From: Amycolatopsis acidicola
GTDB taxonomy: Bacteria > Actinomycetota > Actinomycetes > Mycobacteriales > Pseudonocardiaceae
Reading direction: 5' to 3'
NCBI RefSeq assembly: GCF_007713735.2
Contig: NZ_VMNW02000027.1
Span: 1 to 64,000 of the forward strand
DNA length: 64,000 nt
Positions 50,054 to 59,453 of this stretch are shown here, piece by piece; the stretch's first letter is position 1, and every line of letters begins with the position of its first letter. The notes under the pieces were generated by a model that saw nothing but the letters and a program-made list of their open reading frames with translations, had not been told where the DNA came from and did no database searches. The position numbers and the translations under genes were made by a program.

Positions 50054-51409
50054 ATGACCGGGACAGTCCCTGCCGAAGCCTTCACGGAACCACTCACGAT
50101 CGGCGTCGAGGCCTACATCTCGGAGGACTACGCCCGCGCGGAGCGGGACAAGCTCTGGGCGAAGGTGTGGCAGCAGGCCGGCCGCGTCGAGGAACTGCCC
50201 AAGGTGGGCGACTTCCTCACCTACGAGATCATGGACGACTCCGTGCTCATCGTGCGCACCGCGCCGGACAGGATCCGCGCGTATCACAACGTCTGCGCGC
50301 ACCGTGGCCGACGACTTGTCGACACCGGCCCGCAGGAGAACCAGGGCCGCGGTTTCTGCCGTCAGTTCGTCTGCGGTTTCCATGGCTGGCGCTACGACCT
50401 CGACGGCCGCAACACCCACGTGCCCGAGCGCGAAGACTGGGCCGGTTCGCTGACCGAACACAACGACGGCCTCAAACCGGTGAACGTCGACACCTGGGGC
50501 GGCTGGATCTGGATCAACCTCGACCCGGACTGCGAACCGCTGCGGGACTACCTCGAACCGGCCGCGAGCCTGCTCGAACCGTTCCACCTGGAGAACATGC
50601 GCTACCGGTGGCGGCGCTGGCTGGTGTTCGACTGCAACTGGAAGGTCGCCTTCGAGGCGTTCATGGAGACCTACCATGTGCCCTACACCCACCCCGAGTT
50701 CATGAAGTTCGGCGGGTTCCTCGGCTGGGCGAGGGCGCAGGGCAAGCACAGCAACATCGGCTACGACGCGCCGAAGGGCATGGAGGAGAACCAGGCGAAG
50801 CTGCGTCTCGGCACCGGCCCCGACGCCCGCCTGTCCACCATCGAACTGCAGAACTTCACCTGGGAGAACGCGAACACGAACACCACCAGGACGCTGGTGG
50901 ACGCGGCGCGGCGGCTGATCGACGAGCTGCCCGAGGGCACCCCGCCCGGCGAGGTCCTGCGGCACTGGCTGGACTCGGCCCGCCGCGACGACGCCGCACG
51001 CGGCGTGATCTGGCCGACCGTGGACGCCGAAACCGTGGCCAAGAGCGGCACGGCGTGGCAGATCTTCCCCAACTTCCAGATCGGGCACGCGCTGAACAAC
51101 ATGCTCTGCTACCGGTTCCGCCCCTACGGCCACGACCCGGACAAGTGCATCTTCGAAGCCGCGGTGTACGAGCTGTTCCCGCCCGGCGAGGAACCGAAGA
51201 CGCGCTGGGAGTACACACCGCAGGACGACCCAGGCTGGCGCACCGTGCTGCCCCAGGACTTCTCCAACATGGCTGCCGTCCAAAAAGGACTCAAGTCCCG
51301 CGGCTTCCCCGGCCCCAAACCGAATCCGTACCGCGAACGCAGCATCGTCAACCTGCACCACAACCTGGCCAGGTACCTGGGTACCGGCGAACCGCGAGAG
51401 CTGGCCTGA
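50054..51409 (+). CDS. Rieske non-haem iron oxygenase, alpha subunit
   Basis: 451 residues. The Rieske cluster ligands are Cys81, His83, Cys107 and His110, in CAHRG and CGFHGW. The spacing between the pairs is 23 residues where 15-17 is usual. The mononuclear iron ligands His208 and His213 lie in ETYHVPYTH, and Glu205 sits where most ring-hydroxylating dioxygenases have the bridging Asp. This type includes monooxygenases and demethylases, so ring dihydroxylation should not be assumed. No ferredoxin or reductase gene is in view. It is 12 bases downstream of the SDR. Confidence 0.9.
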   Translation: MTGTVPAEAFTEPLTIGVEAYISEDYARAERDKLWAKVWQQAGRVEELPKVGDFLTYEIMDDSVLIVRTAPDRIRAYHNVCAHRGRRLVDTGPQENQGRGFCRQFVCGFHGWRYDLDGRNTHVPEREDWAGSLTEHNDGLKPVNVDTWGGWIWINLDPDCEPLRDYLEPAASLLEPFHLENMRYRWRRWLVFDCNWKVAFEAFMETYHVPYTHPEFMKFGGFLGWARAQGKHSNIGYDAPKGMEENQAKLRLGTGPDARLSTIELQNFTWENANTNTTRTLVDAARRLIDELPEGTPPGEVLRHWLDSARRDDAARGVIWPTVDAETVAKSGTAWQIFPNFQIGHALNNMLCYRFRPYGHDPDKCIFEAAVYELFPPGEEPKTRWEYTPQDDPGWRTVLPQDFSNMAAVQKGLKSRGFPGPKPNPYRERSIVNLHHNLARYLGTGEPRELA

Positions 51410-51412
51410 AAC

Positions 51413-53233
51413 ATGGAGCACTGCGCACCCACCGAGACTCCCGACGTCGATCGCGACGCCCTGCGGGCGAAGTACCTGGCAGAGCGGGACAAACGGCTAC
51501 GGCCCGAGGGCCAGCAACAGTATCTGGAAGCCGAGGACGAGTTCGCCGCGTTCTACGAGGAGGACCCGCACACCCCGGTGCAGCCGAGGGAGCCGATCAC
51601 CGAGGACATCGAGGTGGTCATCCTCGGCGGCGGGTTCGCCGGCCTGATCGCCGCGCACCGGCTGAAGCAGGCGGGCGTGACCGGGTTCCGGATCCTCGAA
51701 CTGGGCGGCGACTTCGGCGGCGTCTGGTACTGGAACCGCTACCCCGGCATCCAGGTCGACTCCGACAGCTACTGCTATCTCCCGCTGCTGGAGGAGACCG
51801 GCTACATCCCCAAGGAGAAGTTCTCCTTCGGCGACGAATGCTTCGAGCACGCCCAGCGCATCGCGAAGCAGTTCGGCTTCTACGACAAGGCGATCTTCCA
51901 CACCCTGGCGCGTTCGCTGGAATGGGACGAGGAGATCCGGCGCTGGCGCATCGGCACGAACCGCGGCGACGACATCCGCGCCCGGTTCGTCGTGATGTGC
52001 CAGGGCCCGTACAACCGGCCGAAGCTGCCCGGAATCCCGGGTATCACCGGGTTCGATGGCCACACCTTCCACACGGCGCGCTGGGACTACGCCTACACCG
52101 GCGGCGACATGCACGGCGGCCTGGACAAGCTCGGCGACAAGCGCGTCGCGATCATCGGCACCGGCGCGAGCGGCGTCGGCGTGATCCCGCACCTCGCGCA
52201 GGCCGCCGAGCATCTCTACGTGTTCCAGCGGACGCCGTCGTACATCTTCGAACGCGGCGACCGCGCGACGGATCCCGCCTGGGCCTCGTCGCTGGAGCCG
52301 GGCTGGCGGGCGGAGCGGCAACGCAACTTCCACAACGCCGCCTTCGCGTTCTACTCCCCCGGTGAACCCGACCTGATCTGCGACGGCTGGACGGAGGTCG
52401 CCCGCAACCTGGCCGCGAAGCTCAACGCCACCAACGGGTGGGCCGAGCTGACCGTGGAAAAGCTCCTGGAGTGGAAGGAACTCGAGGACTACCGGGCGAT
52501 GGAACGCGTCCGCCGCCGGGTGGACCGGATCGTCGAAGACCCGGAAACGGCGGAGAAACTCAAGCCGTACTACCGCAACATGTGCAAACGGCCGTGTTTC
52601 AGCGACAACTACCTGCAGGCGTACAACCGGCCGAACGTCAGCCTCATCGACGTTTCGGCGACGAAAGGCGTCGAGCGCATCACCGCGCGCGGCGTCGTCG
52701 CGGACGGGGTCGAGCACGAGGTCGACTGCATCATCTTCGCGAGCGGGTTCGAGATCACCACGTCACTCGACCGCCAGCTCGACATCCAGCCGTTCGCCGG
52801 GCGCGACGGCCGCTCGCTCTACGACCACTGGGGCCGCGGTTTCCGCACCCTGCACGGGATCATGGCGCACGGGTTCCCGAACCTGCTGTTCACCGGGTTC
52901 ATCCAGGGCGGCGTCACCGCCGCCACCACGCTGATGTTCGAGCAGCAGGCCGACCACATCGCCTACATCCTCAAGGAGGCCCAGTCCCGCGGGCTCACCG
53001 TGGTGGCGCCGACCGAGGAAGCCGAGGAGGAGTGGGTGCGCGCCATCCGGGCGAACGCGGTCGACAACAGTACTTTCGTCACCGAATGCACGCCCGGCTA
53101 CTACAACAGCGAGGGCGAGCCGAACGGCCGCTCGTTCCTGGGAGACCCGTTCTGGGGCGGCTTCTACGAGCTGGAGAACCTGCTCAGCGCGTGGCGCGAA
53201 ACCGGTGAGCTGGCCGGGCTGGACAAGGGATGA
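51413..53233 (+). CDS. Baeyer-Villiger monooxygenase (FAD, NADPH)
   Basis: 606 residues of the flavoprotein BVMO family. GGGFAG (72-77) binds FAD, GTGASG (249-254) binds NADPH, and the fingerprint F-x-G-x3-H-x3-W-D is at 214-225 (FDGHTFHTARWD). The long N-terminal region (1-60) is typical of the cyclopentadecanone/large-ketone group rather than cyclohexanone monooxygenase, by length only. It converts a ketone to an ester or lactone. It lies directly between the Rieske gene (3 bases away) and an SDR that overlaps its stop. Confidence 0.93.
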   Translation: MEHCAPTETPDVDRDALRAKYLAERDKRLRPEGQQQYLEAEDEFAAFYEEDPHTPVQPREPITEDIEVVILGGGFAGLIAAHRLKQAGVTGFRILELGGDFGGVWYWNRYPGIQVDSDSYCYLPLLEETGYIPKEKFSFGDECFEHAQRIAKQFGFYDKAIFHTLARSLEWDEEIRRWRIGTNRGDDIRARFVVMCQGPYNRPKLPGIPGITGFDGHTFHTARWDYAYTGGDMHGGLDKLGDKRVAIIGTGASGVGVIPHLAQAAEHLYVFQRTPSYIFERGDRATDPAWASSLEPGWRAERQRNFHNAAFAFYSPGEPDLICDGWTEVARNLAAKLNATNGWAELTVEKLLEWKELEDYRAMERVRRRVDRIVEDPETAEKLKPYYRNMCKRPCFSDNYLQAYNRPNVSLIDVSATKGVERITARGVVADGVEHEVDCIIFASGFEITTSLDRQLDIQPFAGRDGRSLYDHWGRGFRTLHGIMAHGFPNLLFTGFIQGGVTAATTLMFEQQADHIAYILKEAQSRGLTVVAPTEEAEEEWVRAIRANAVDNSTFVTECTPGYYNSEGEPNGRSFLGDPFWGGFYELENLLSAWRETGELAGLDKG

Positions 53234-54159
53234 CCGCCGGACTCCGCTACGACGGCCGGGTCGCGGTGGTCACCGGCGCGGGCCGTGGCCTCGGCCGCGC
53301 GTACGCCCGGCTGCTCGCCTCGCGCGGCGCGAAGGTGGTGGTCAACGACCCTGGCGTCAGCATGGACGGCAACGGCGCGGACGCCGGGCCCGCGTCCGAC
53401 GTGGTCCGGGAAATCACGGCGGACGGCGGCGAAGCCGTTGCCTGCACGGAATCCGTGGCCACCGCCGAAGGAGGCCGCGGGATCGTCTCGTCCGCGCTGG
53501 ACCACTACGGGCGCCTCGACATCCTCGTGCACAACGCCGGAATCGTGCGCTCCGCGCCGTTGACGGAAATGACGTACGAGGACTTCGACGCCGTGCTGGA
53601 CGTGCACCTGCGCGGCGCCTTCCACGTTGTCCGCCCGGCGTTCCCGGTGTTGCGCGACGCGGGTTACGGCCGGGTCGTGCTGACGTCCTCGATCGGCGGC
53701 CTCTACGGCAACCAGGGCGTGGCCAACTATGCGGCGGCGAAGGCCGGCATCGTCGGACTGTCCAATGTGGTCGCTCTCGAAGGCGCGGCTTGCGGCGTGC
53801 GGTGCAACGTCATCGTGCCCGCCGCGCTGACGCGGATGGCCGCGGGGATCGACACTTCGGCCTACCCGCCGATGGAACCCGAGCTGGCGGCGCCCGTCGT
53901 GGGCTGGCTTGCGCACGAGTCCTGCACGATCACCGGGGAGATGCTGGTGTCGATCGCCGGCCGGGTGGCGCGGATGTTCCTCGCCGAAACCCCTGGCGTG
54001 TACCGGCCTTCGTGGTCCGTCGAGCAGGTGGCCGAGGACCTCGGCGCCATCCGTGACACCGGCGCGCCCTGGATCCTGCCCGTCGTCCCGTCCGCCCACG
54101 TGGACCACATCCGCCGGAGTTTCGCGATCGCCACGGAGGAAGAACAGCATGTCGGTTAA
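53230..54159 (+). CDS. short-chain dehydrogenase (3-hydroxyacyl-CoA dehydrogenase-like)
   Basis: 309 residues. VAVVTGAGRGLGRAYARLLA at residues 11-30 and VVVNDPGVSMDGNG after it resemble the HSD17B4/multifunctional-enzyme dehydrogenase group. NAG near 111, Ser in LTSSIGGLYG and Tyr/Lys in NYAAAKAG complete the active site. The C-terminus is extended (PSWSVEQVAEDLGAIRD). It may oxidise a 3-hydroxyacyl-CoA. ATG 53230 overlaps the BVMO stop (ATGA), and its 3' end overlaps the ThDP-enzyme gene by 11 bases. Confidence 0.87.
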   Translation: MTAGLRYDGRVAVVTGAGRGLGRAYARLLASRGAKVVVNDPGVSMDGNGADAGPASDVVREITADGGEAVACTESVATAEGGRGIVSSALDHYGRLDILVHNAGIVRSAPLTEMTYEDFDAVLDVHLRGAFHVVRPAFPVLRDAGYGRVVLTSSIGGLYGNQGVANYAAAKAGIVGLSNVVALEGAACGVRCNVIVPAALTRMAAGIDTSAYPPMEPELAAPVVGWLAHESCTITGEMLVSIAGRVARMFLAETPGVYRPSWSVEQVAEDLGAIRDTGAPWILPVVPSAHVDHIRRSFAIATEEEQHVG

Positions 54160-55849
54160 GGTCTACGAACGGATCCTGCAGCTCTTCGAGGCGGAGGGCA
54201 TCAGCACGCTCTTCGGCATCCCGGACCCGAACTTCGTGCACCTGTTCCACCTCGCCGAGGAACGCGGCTGGCGCGTGGTGTCGCCGCATCACGAGGAGTC
54301 GGCGGGTTTCATGGCGGAGGCGGTCTCCCGCATGACCGGCAAGCCCGCGGTGTGCATCGGCACGCTCGGCCCTGGCATCGCGAACCTGGCCGGGGCCATC
54401 ATGTGCGCCAAGGTGGAGAACTCGCCGGTGATCTTCCTCGGCGGGCAGCGGGCGCGGATCACCGAGCAGCGGGTACGGCGCGGGCGGATCCAGTTCGTCC
54501 AGCAGGCCGGGCTGGTCGAGCCTTCGGTCAAGTACTCCGCGAGCATCGAATACGCCGACCAGACCGACGAGATCATCCGGGAAGGGCTTCGCAAGGCGCT
54601 TTCCGGTACGCCGGGCCCGGTGTACATCGAGTACCCGGCGCACGTGATCCAGGAGGAGCTGGACGTGCCGCCGGCGCTGCCGCCCTCGGCGTACCGGCTG
54701 GTCGGGCAGACCGCGGGGCCGGACAAGATCGCCGAAGCCGCCGCGTTGATCGGGGCCGCGAAACAGCCGATTCTCCTGGTGGGGCACGGAGTTCACACCG
54801 CTCGCGCCGGCGAATCGGTGAAGGCGCTGGCCGATCTGATGGCCTGCCCCGTGATCCAGACCTCGGGCGGGACGTCGTACATCGCGGGACTGGAGGACCG
54901 CACCTTTCCGTACGGTTTCTCCCCCTCGGCGGTCGAAGCCGTGGTGGGCTCCGATCTCTGCGTCGCGCTCGGCACCGAACTGGGCGAACCTGTCCACTAT
55001 GGACGGGGGCGGCACTGGGTGGAGAACGAGGCGAACCGGAAATGGGTGCTCGTCGAACAGGATCCCGCCGCGATCGGGGTGAACCGGCCCGTCGACGTCC
55101 CGCTCGTCGGCGATCTGCGCGCGGTCGTCCCGCAGCTGACCGAAGCGCTCGCGCCACGCAAACCGGTGCCGCGGCTGGAAAACTGGATCAAGCAGGACGC
55201 GGATCGGCTCGCGGAGCTGGCGGAGTCGGCGCCGTCCGGGAGGTCTCCCGTGCATCCAGCGCGGCTGGCCGTCGAGGCGACGAAGGTGTTCCCGGCGGAC
55301 GGCATCATGGTGCGCGACGGCGGGGCCACCACGATCTTCGGCTGGACGTACTCGCAGGCCAAACCGCACGACGTGGTGTGGAACCAGAACTTCGGCCACC
55401 TCGGCACCGGGCTCCCCTACGCTGTCGGCGCTTCGGTGGCCGACGGCGGCGAACGGCCCGTCATGCTCGTCACGGGCGACTCGTCGTTCCTGTTCCACGT
55501 TGCCGAGTTGGAGACGGCCGCGCGGCTGCGGCTGCCCCTCGTGTGCGTGGTGGGCGTCGACTACGCCTGGGGGCTCGAAGTCGGTGTCTACAAACGGACT
55601 TTCGGCGCCGGCTCGCGGGAGACGGGCGTGCATTGGAGCACGGAAACGCGTCTGGACAAGGTGGCCGAGGGCTTCGGCTGTCACGGTGAGTACGTCGAGC
55701 GCGACGAGGACATCGCCCCGGCCATCAAACGCGCTTACGCCAGCGGCAAGCCCGGGGTCGTGCACGTGGTAGTGGACCCGAAGGCGAACTCGGAGGAGAT
55801 GCCGAGCTACGCCGAGTTCCGGACCTGGTACGCGGAAGGGATGCAGTGA
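54149..55849 (+). CDS. thiamine-diphosphate-dependent enzyme (acetolactate-synthase-like)
   Basis: 566 residues with the usual three domains. Glu49 in HHEESAGFMAE is the ThDP-activating glutamate. The metal/diphosphate motif begins GDS at 443-445 and should end in Asn about 26 residues later, but the sequence there is VVGVDYAWGLE, with Val470 in place of Asn. Members make C-C ligations or decarboxylate 2-oxo acids; this subgroup is uncharacterised as far as I can tell. AGGAAG precedes ATG 54149. A 2-oxo acid or acyloin step in the pathway is inferred. Confidence 0.85.
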   Translation: MSVKVYERILQLFEAEGISTLFGIPDPNFVHLFHLAEERGWRVVSPHHEESAGFMAEAVSRMTGKPAVCIGTLGPGIANLAGAIMCAKVENSPVIFLGGQRARITEQRVRRGRIQFVQQAGLVEPSVKYSASIEYADQTDEIIREGLRKALSGTPGPVYIEYPAHVIQEELDVPPALPPSAYRLVGQTAGPDKIAEAAALIGAAKQPILLVGHGVHTARAGESVKALADLMACPVIQTSGGTSYIAGLEDRTFPYGFSPSAVEAVVGSDLCVALGTELGEPVHYGRGRHWVENEANRKWVLVEQDPAAIGVNRPVDVPLVGDLRAVVPQLTEALAPRKPVPRLENWIKQDADRLAELAESAPSGRSPVHPARLAVEATKVFPADGIMVRDGGATTIFGWTYSQAKPHDVVWNQNFGHLGTGLPYAVGASVADGGERPVMLVTGDSSFLFHVAELETAARLRLPLVCVVGVDYAWGLEVGVYKRTFGAGSRETGVHWSTETRLDKVAEGFGCHGEYVERDEDIAPAIKRAYASGKPGVVHVVVDPKANSEEMPSYAEFRTWYAEGMQ

Positions 55850-57282
55850 CCATGCGCAAATACCTCAGGTTCTACATCGATGGCGAGTGGCTCGAGCCCG
55901 CGGAGCAGCGAGTCGCCGAGGTCGTCAACCCCGCGACCGAGCAGGTGTGCGGCCGGGTGGCGATGGGCTCGGCGGCGGATGTGGACAGCGCGGTCGCCGC
56001 GGCGCGCGCGGCGTTCCCCGGCTGGTCGGCGAGCACGGTGCCGGAGCGGCTCGACCTGCTGCGGAACATCCAGGCGGAGTACGGCAAACGGGCCGGGGAC
56101 CTGGGCGCCGCGCTGACCGAGGAGATGGGCGCGCCGACCGCGCTGGCCAACGGGTTCCAGGTGAACCTCGCGGCCGGGCACCTGGCGAAGGCCGTCGAGG
56201 TGCTCGAAAAGTTCCCGTTCTCCGAGCAGCGCGGCGCGACGCTCGTGGTGCGCGAGCCGATCGGGGTCTGCGGGCTGATCACGCCGTGGAACTGGCCGAT
56301 GAACCAGATCGCGGTGAAGGTGTTCCCGGCGCTGGCGACCGGCTGCACGATGGTGCTGAAACCGTCCGAGAACGCACCCTTCACCGGGCAGATCTTCGCG
56401 GAAATCCTTGCTGCCGCCGGGGTTCCGGCCGGGGTGTTCAACCTCGTGCACGGCGACGGGCCCGGCGTCGGGGTGCCGCTCTCGCGGCATCCGGGCGTCG
56501 ATCTGGTGTCCTTCACCGGTTCCGTGCGGGCGGGTGTCGAGGTGGCGAAGAACGCGGCGCCGACCGTGAAGCGCGTGACGCAGGAACTCGGGGGCAAGAG
56601 CCCGAACATCGTGCTCGACGACGAAACTTTCGCGGCGAACGTGGCGACGGGCGTCACGTCGATGATGGTCAACTCCGGGCAGACCTGCAGCGCGCTGTCG
56701 CGCATGCTCGTGCCCCGAGCGCGGATGGCCGAGGCCGTGCGCGTCGCGCGGGAGGCCGCCGGCCAGGTGACCGTCGGGGATCCGCTGGGCGATGCCGCGG
56801 TGGGGCCGGTGGTTTCGGCGGTGCAGTACGACAAGATCCAGGCGTTGATCCAGAAGGGCATCGACGAGGGCGCGACCCTCGTGGCGGGTGGCACCGGTCG
56901 GCCGGAGGGGCTGACGAAGGGCTGCTACGTCCGGCCCACGGTCTTCGCCGACGTCACGAACGACATGACCATCGCGCGCGAGGAGATCTTCGGGCCGGTG
57001 CTCACGATCCTCGGGTACGACAGCATCGACGACGCCGTGGAGATCGCGAACGACACCGAGTACGGGCTGGCGGGCAACGTGGCGGGCGCGGACTTGGAGC
57101 AGGCTCGCGCCGTGGCGCGCCGGATCCGGGCGGGCTGGGTCTCGATCAACGACGCCTTCGACTTCGGCTGCCCCTTCGGCGGCTACCGCAAGAGCGGCAA
57201 CGGCCGCGAGTGGGGCGAGTTCGGGTTCGACGACTACCTGGAGACCAAGGGAATCCTGGGCTACGACGATGCAGCCGCGTAA
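55846..57282 (+). CDS. aldehyde dehydrogenase
   Basis: 478 residues of the ALDH superfamily: GLITPWNWPMNQIAVKVFPA near 142-161, the base Glu in QELGGKSPNIVLDD near 245-258, and the nucleophile Cys in NSGQTCSALSR near 283. It matches the broad NAD(P)-dependent group acting on aliphatic or aromatic aldehydes. GTG 55846 overlaps the ThDP-enzyme stop as GTGA; ATG 55852 is an alternative. It could oxidise an aldehyde formed by the ThDP decarboxylase or after lactone opening. Confidence 0.92.
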   Translation: MTMRKYLRFYIDGEWLEPAEQRVAEVVNPATEQVCGRVAMGSAADVDSAVAAARAAFPGWSASTVPERLDLLRNIQAEYGKRAGDLGAALTEEMGAPTALANGFQVNLAAGHLAKAVEVLEKFPFSEQRGATLVVREPIGVCGLITPWNWPMNQIAVKVFPALATGCTMVLKPSENAPFTGQIFAEILAAAGVPAGVFNLVHGDGPGVGVPLSRHPGVDLVSFTGSVRAGVEVAKNAAPTVKRVTQELGGKSPNIVLDDETFAANVATGVTSMMVNSGQTCSALSRMLVPRARMAEAVRVAREAAGQVTVGDPLGDAAVGPVVSAVQYDKIQALIQKGIDEGATLVAGGTGRPEGLTKGCYVRPTVFADVTNDMTIAREEIFGPVLTILGYDSIDDAVEIANDTEYGLAGNVAGADLEQARAVARRIRAGWVSINDAFDFGCPFGGYRKSGNGREWGEFGFDDYLETKGILGYDDAAA

Positions 57283-57981
57283 GGCCGTGCCGGACAGGGG
57301 CGCCTTACCCACCACGGAGAAACTGACCGAGACCGTCGGCGCGGAGGTGTTCGGCGTCGATCGCGAGCGGCTGTGGGACGACGAAGAGCTGCCGGCGGCG
57401 TACCTGGCCGCGCTCGAAGAACATGGCGTGCTGGTGTTCCGCGGCCTGCACCTCGACGGCGCGCTCGACGAAACCCCGGCGCGTGCCTCGGTGATGACGG
57501 CGCAAACCGTCGCGGAGCGGGGGGAAACCGAGTTCGCCAGTACCTACGCCGCCTACGAAAGCCTTTCCCCAGCGGAAAAGAGCGCATCGCCGGGTTGCGG
57601 GTGGTGCACACCTTCGAGGCGATCCAGCGCCGCACGTACCCGAACCCCACGCCCGCGCAGGAGGCCGAATGGGCCTCGCGGCCGGTGCGGGAGCATCCGC
57701 TGGTGTGGCGGCACGAGTCGGGGCGGCGCTCGCTGGTGTTCGGCGCGACCGCTTCCCACATCGACGGCATGGGCCGGTCCTTGCTGGACGAACTGGAAAA
57801 CCGTGCCACCGCACCGGATCGCGTGCTGCGCTACCGCTGGTCTGCCGGGGACACGGTGATGTGGGACAACACCGGCCTGGTGCACCGAGCCTGCGCCTTC
57901 GACCGCGGCCGCCCGCGCCGGATGCACCGCACGACCCTCGCCGGCCGCGAACCGATCCGAATGAACCGGAGGACTCCATGA
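57269..57981 (+). pseudogene. broken TauD/TfdA-family dioxygenase
   Basis: The N-terminus (VGAEVFGVDRERLWDDEELP, EEHGVLVFRGLHLD) and C-terminus (REHPLVWRHESGRRSLVFGA, MWDNTGLVHRACAFDRGRPR) are those of an Fe(II)/2-oxoglutarate oxygenase, but two lesions are present. First, after about residue 64 the segment with the family's H-x-D iron motif is missing. Second, near 57578-57581 one base is lost: frame 1 reads SPAEKSASPG, while the next frame continues properly as ERIAGLRVVHTFEA. The distal His ligand (LVHRA) survives in the shifted frame. It starts inside the end of the ALDH gene and its last bases overlap the following SDR as ATGA. Confidence 0.85.
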
Positions 57982-58712
57982 CCCGCACGGCAATCGTCAC
58001 CGGGGGCGCTTCGGGGATCGGCGGCGCGATCGCCCGGCGGCTCGCCGCGGACGGGGCCACCGTCGCGATCTTCGACCTGACCGGGGCCGACACGGCCGCG
58101 GCGGCGATCGAGGAGGCCGGCGGCAAGGCGACGGGCCTCGCTGTCGATGTCTCCGATCAGCCCGCTGTGACCGAAGCGGTGGCCGAGGTGCGGGCGCGGC
58201 TCGGACGGCCGGCGATCCTCGTGACCAGCGCCGGGGTGACCGTCGACGGCCCTTTCCTGGACCTGTCCGCGGAGACCTGGGAGCGCGTGCTGACCGTGAA
58301 CCTCACCGGGACTTTCCATTGCTGCCAGGCGGTGTTGCCGGACATGATCGCCGAAGGCTGGGGCCGGATCGTCACGATCTCGTCTTCGAGTGTCCACAGT
58401 GGAGCGGCGCGGATGGCGGCCTACGTGGCGTCGAAATCCGGCGTCGTCGGGCTCACGAAGGTGCTGGCGTTGGAGTTCGGCAGGCACGGGATCACGGTGA
58501 ACACCATTCCGCCCGGGTTCATCGACACCCCCATGCTGCGCGGGACCGAGGAGCGCGGCTCGCTCGACGTGGCGTTACAGACGGCGAAGACACCTGTCGG
58601 CCGCATCGGCACGCCCGAGGACATCGCCGCCGCCTGCGCGTTCCTGGTGAGCGAGGAGGCGGGGTACGTCACCGGGCAGGTGCTCGGCGTGAACGGCGGG
58701 CGGAACACCTGA
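57978..58712 (+). CDS. short-chain dehydrogenase/reductase
   Basis: 244 residues of a classical FabG-like SDR: TAIVTGGASGIGGAIARRLA at residues 4-23, a TSAG motif near 86 in place of NNAG, Ser in VTISSSSVHSG, Tyr and Lys in AAYVASKSG, and the closing GYVTGQVLGVNGGRNT. The ATG overlaps the stop of the broken TauD frame (ATGA). It is the last plus-strand gene of the SMP-30 operon and ends 4 bases before the convergent carboxymuconolactone-decarboxylase-like gene. Confidence 0.9.
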   Translation: MTRTAIVTGGASGIGGAIARRLAADGATVAIFDLTGADTAAAAIEEAGGKATGLAVDVSDQPAVTEAVAEVRARLGRPAILVTSAGVTVDGPFLDLSAETWERVLTVNLTGTFHCCQAVLPDMIAEGWGRIVTISSSSVHSGAARMAAYVASKSGVVGLTKVLALEFGRHGITVNTIPPGFIDTPMLRGTEERGSLDVALQTAKTPVGRIGTPEDIAAACAFLVSEEAGYVTGQVLGVNGGRNT

Positions 58713-58716
58713 GCCG

Positions 58717-59295
58717 TCACCGGACGGGCAGGTGGGGCACCAGCTCGTCCTCCGGCTCGATCTCGAAGGAGCGCAGCGCCATCGCCAGCATCGCGTAGGT
58801 GCCGACGGTGAAGACCAGGTCCATCAGCTGCCGCTCGTCGAACTCCCCGGCGAGCACCCGCCACGTCGGGGCGGTGATTTTCCCGCCGCCGAGCAATTCG
58901 TCGACCGATTTCAGCAGCGCCGTGTCCCGCTCCGGCCAGCCCGACGACTCCGAGCCTTCCGCTATTCGCGCTATTTCCTCGTCGGTGAATCCGGCTTCCC
59001 TCGCGAGAAGCGTGTGCTGCGCCCATTCGTAATCGCATTGACGGACCGCAGCGACCCGCAACACGAGCAGCTCCCTGTCCCGCCGCGAGAGCGTGGAGCC
59101 GTTGAGCACGTGACCGTTGAAGGCGAGAAAAGCCTTGCTGAGACCGGGATAGCGCGCCATCGTGCCGAGCAGGTTCGCCCCCGCGGGACGGCTTTCGTCC
59201 AGCACCCCGCCGCGCGCCGCCGAGCGGAAACCGACGATGAACTCCGCCATTTCCGCCGACCAGTCCGATTGCGGCAAGGGTGTTATCCGGGCCAT
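58717..59295 (-). CDS. carboxymuconolactone decarboxylase (AhpD-like) family protein
   Basis: 192 residues. All-helical CMD fold with SRRDRELLVLRVAAVRQCDY, then E-W-A-Q-H near residues 92-96, where the His is the conserved one. The AhpD-type C-x-x-C pair is reduced to a single Cys, so alkylhydroperoxidase activity is unlikely. Family members decarboxylate or isomerise cyclic acids or act in redox defence. It diverges from the SnoaL-like gene across 158 bp. Confidence 0.87.
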   Translation of the reverse strand: MARITPLPQSDWSAEMAEFIVGFRSAARGGVLDESRPAGANLLGTMARYPGLSKAFLAFNGHVLNGSTLSRRDRELLVLRVAAVRQCDYEWAQHTLLAREAGFTDEEIARIAEGSESSGWPERDTALLKSVDELLGGGKITAPTWRVLAGEFDERQLMDLVFTVGTYAMLAMALRSFEIEPEDELVPHLPVR

Positions 59296-59453
59296 CGCCA
59301 GCGACTCCCCAAATTCGGTGAATTCCGGTTTCAGGAAAGGATATCAGTGCGCGGCGTCGCGGGGCAATGAATTCAATCGCGGACAGCATCTTGGCGGCGG
59401 GCCCGGCGAGGCGTTCAATGGAGGGAACGACCCCGGCGCCGGGAGGTGGCGAC
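59296..59453. promoter_or_regulatory. divergent promoter region, CMD-like / SnoaL-like genes
   Basis: The 158-bp gap is A/T-richer than its neighbours near 59310-59380. It holds AATTC-GGT-GAATT (59312-59324) and a TGAATTCA palindrome (59368-59375). The 25-bp GntR-type motif is not found here; only a short AAGGATAT remains similar. No clear -35/-10 pair was assigned. Confidence 0.45.

Noticed and set aside
49165..52365. 1066-codon open frame over the SDR, Rieske and BVMO genes
   Set aside because: Three recognisable enzymes with coupled starts occupy the other frames. This one is Arg/His/Pro-rich noise.
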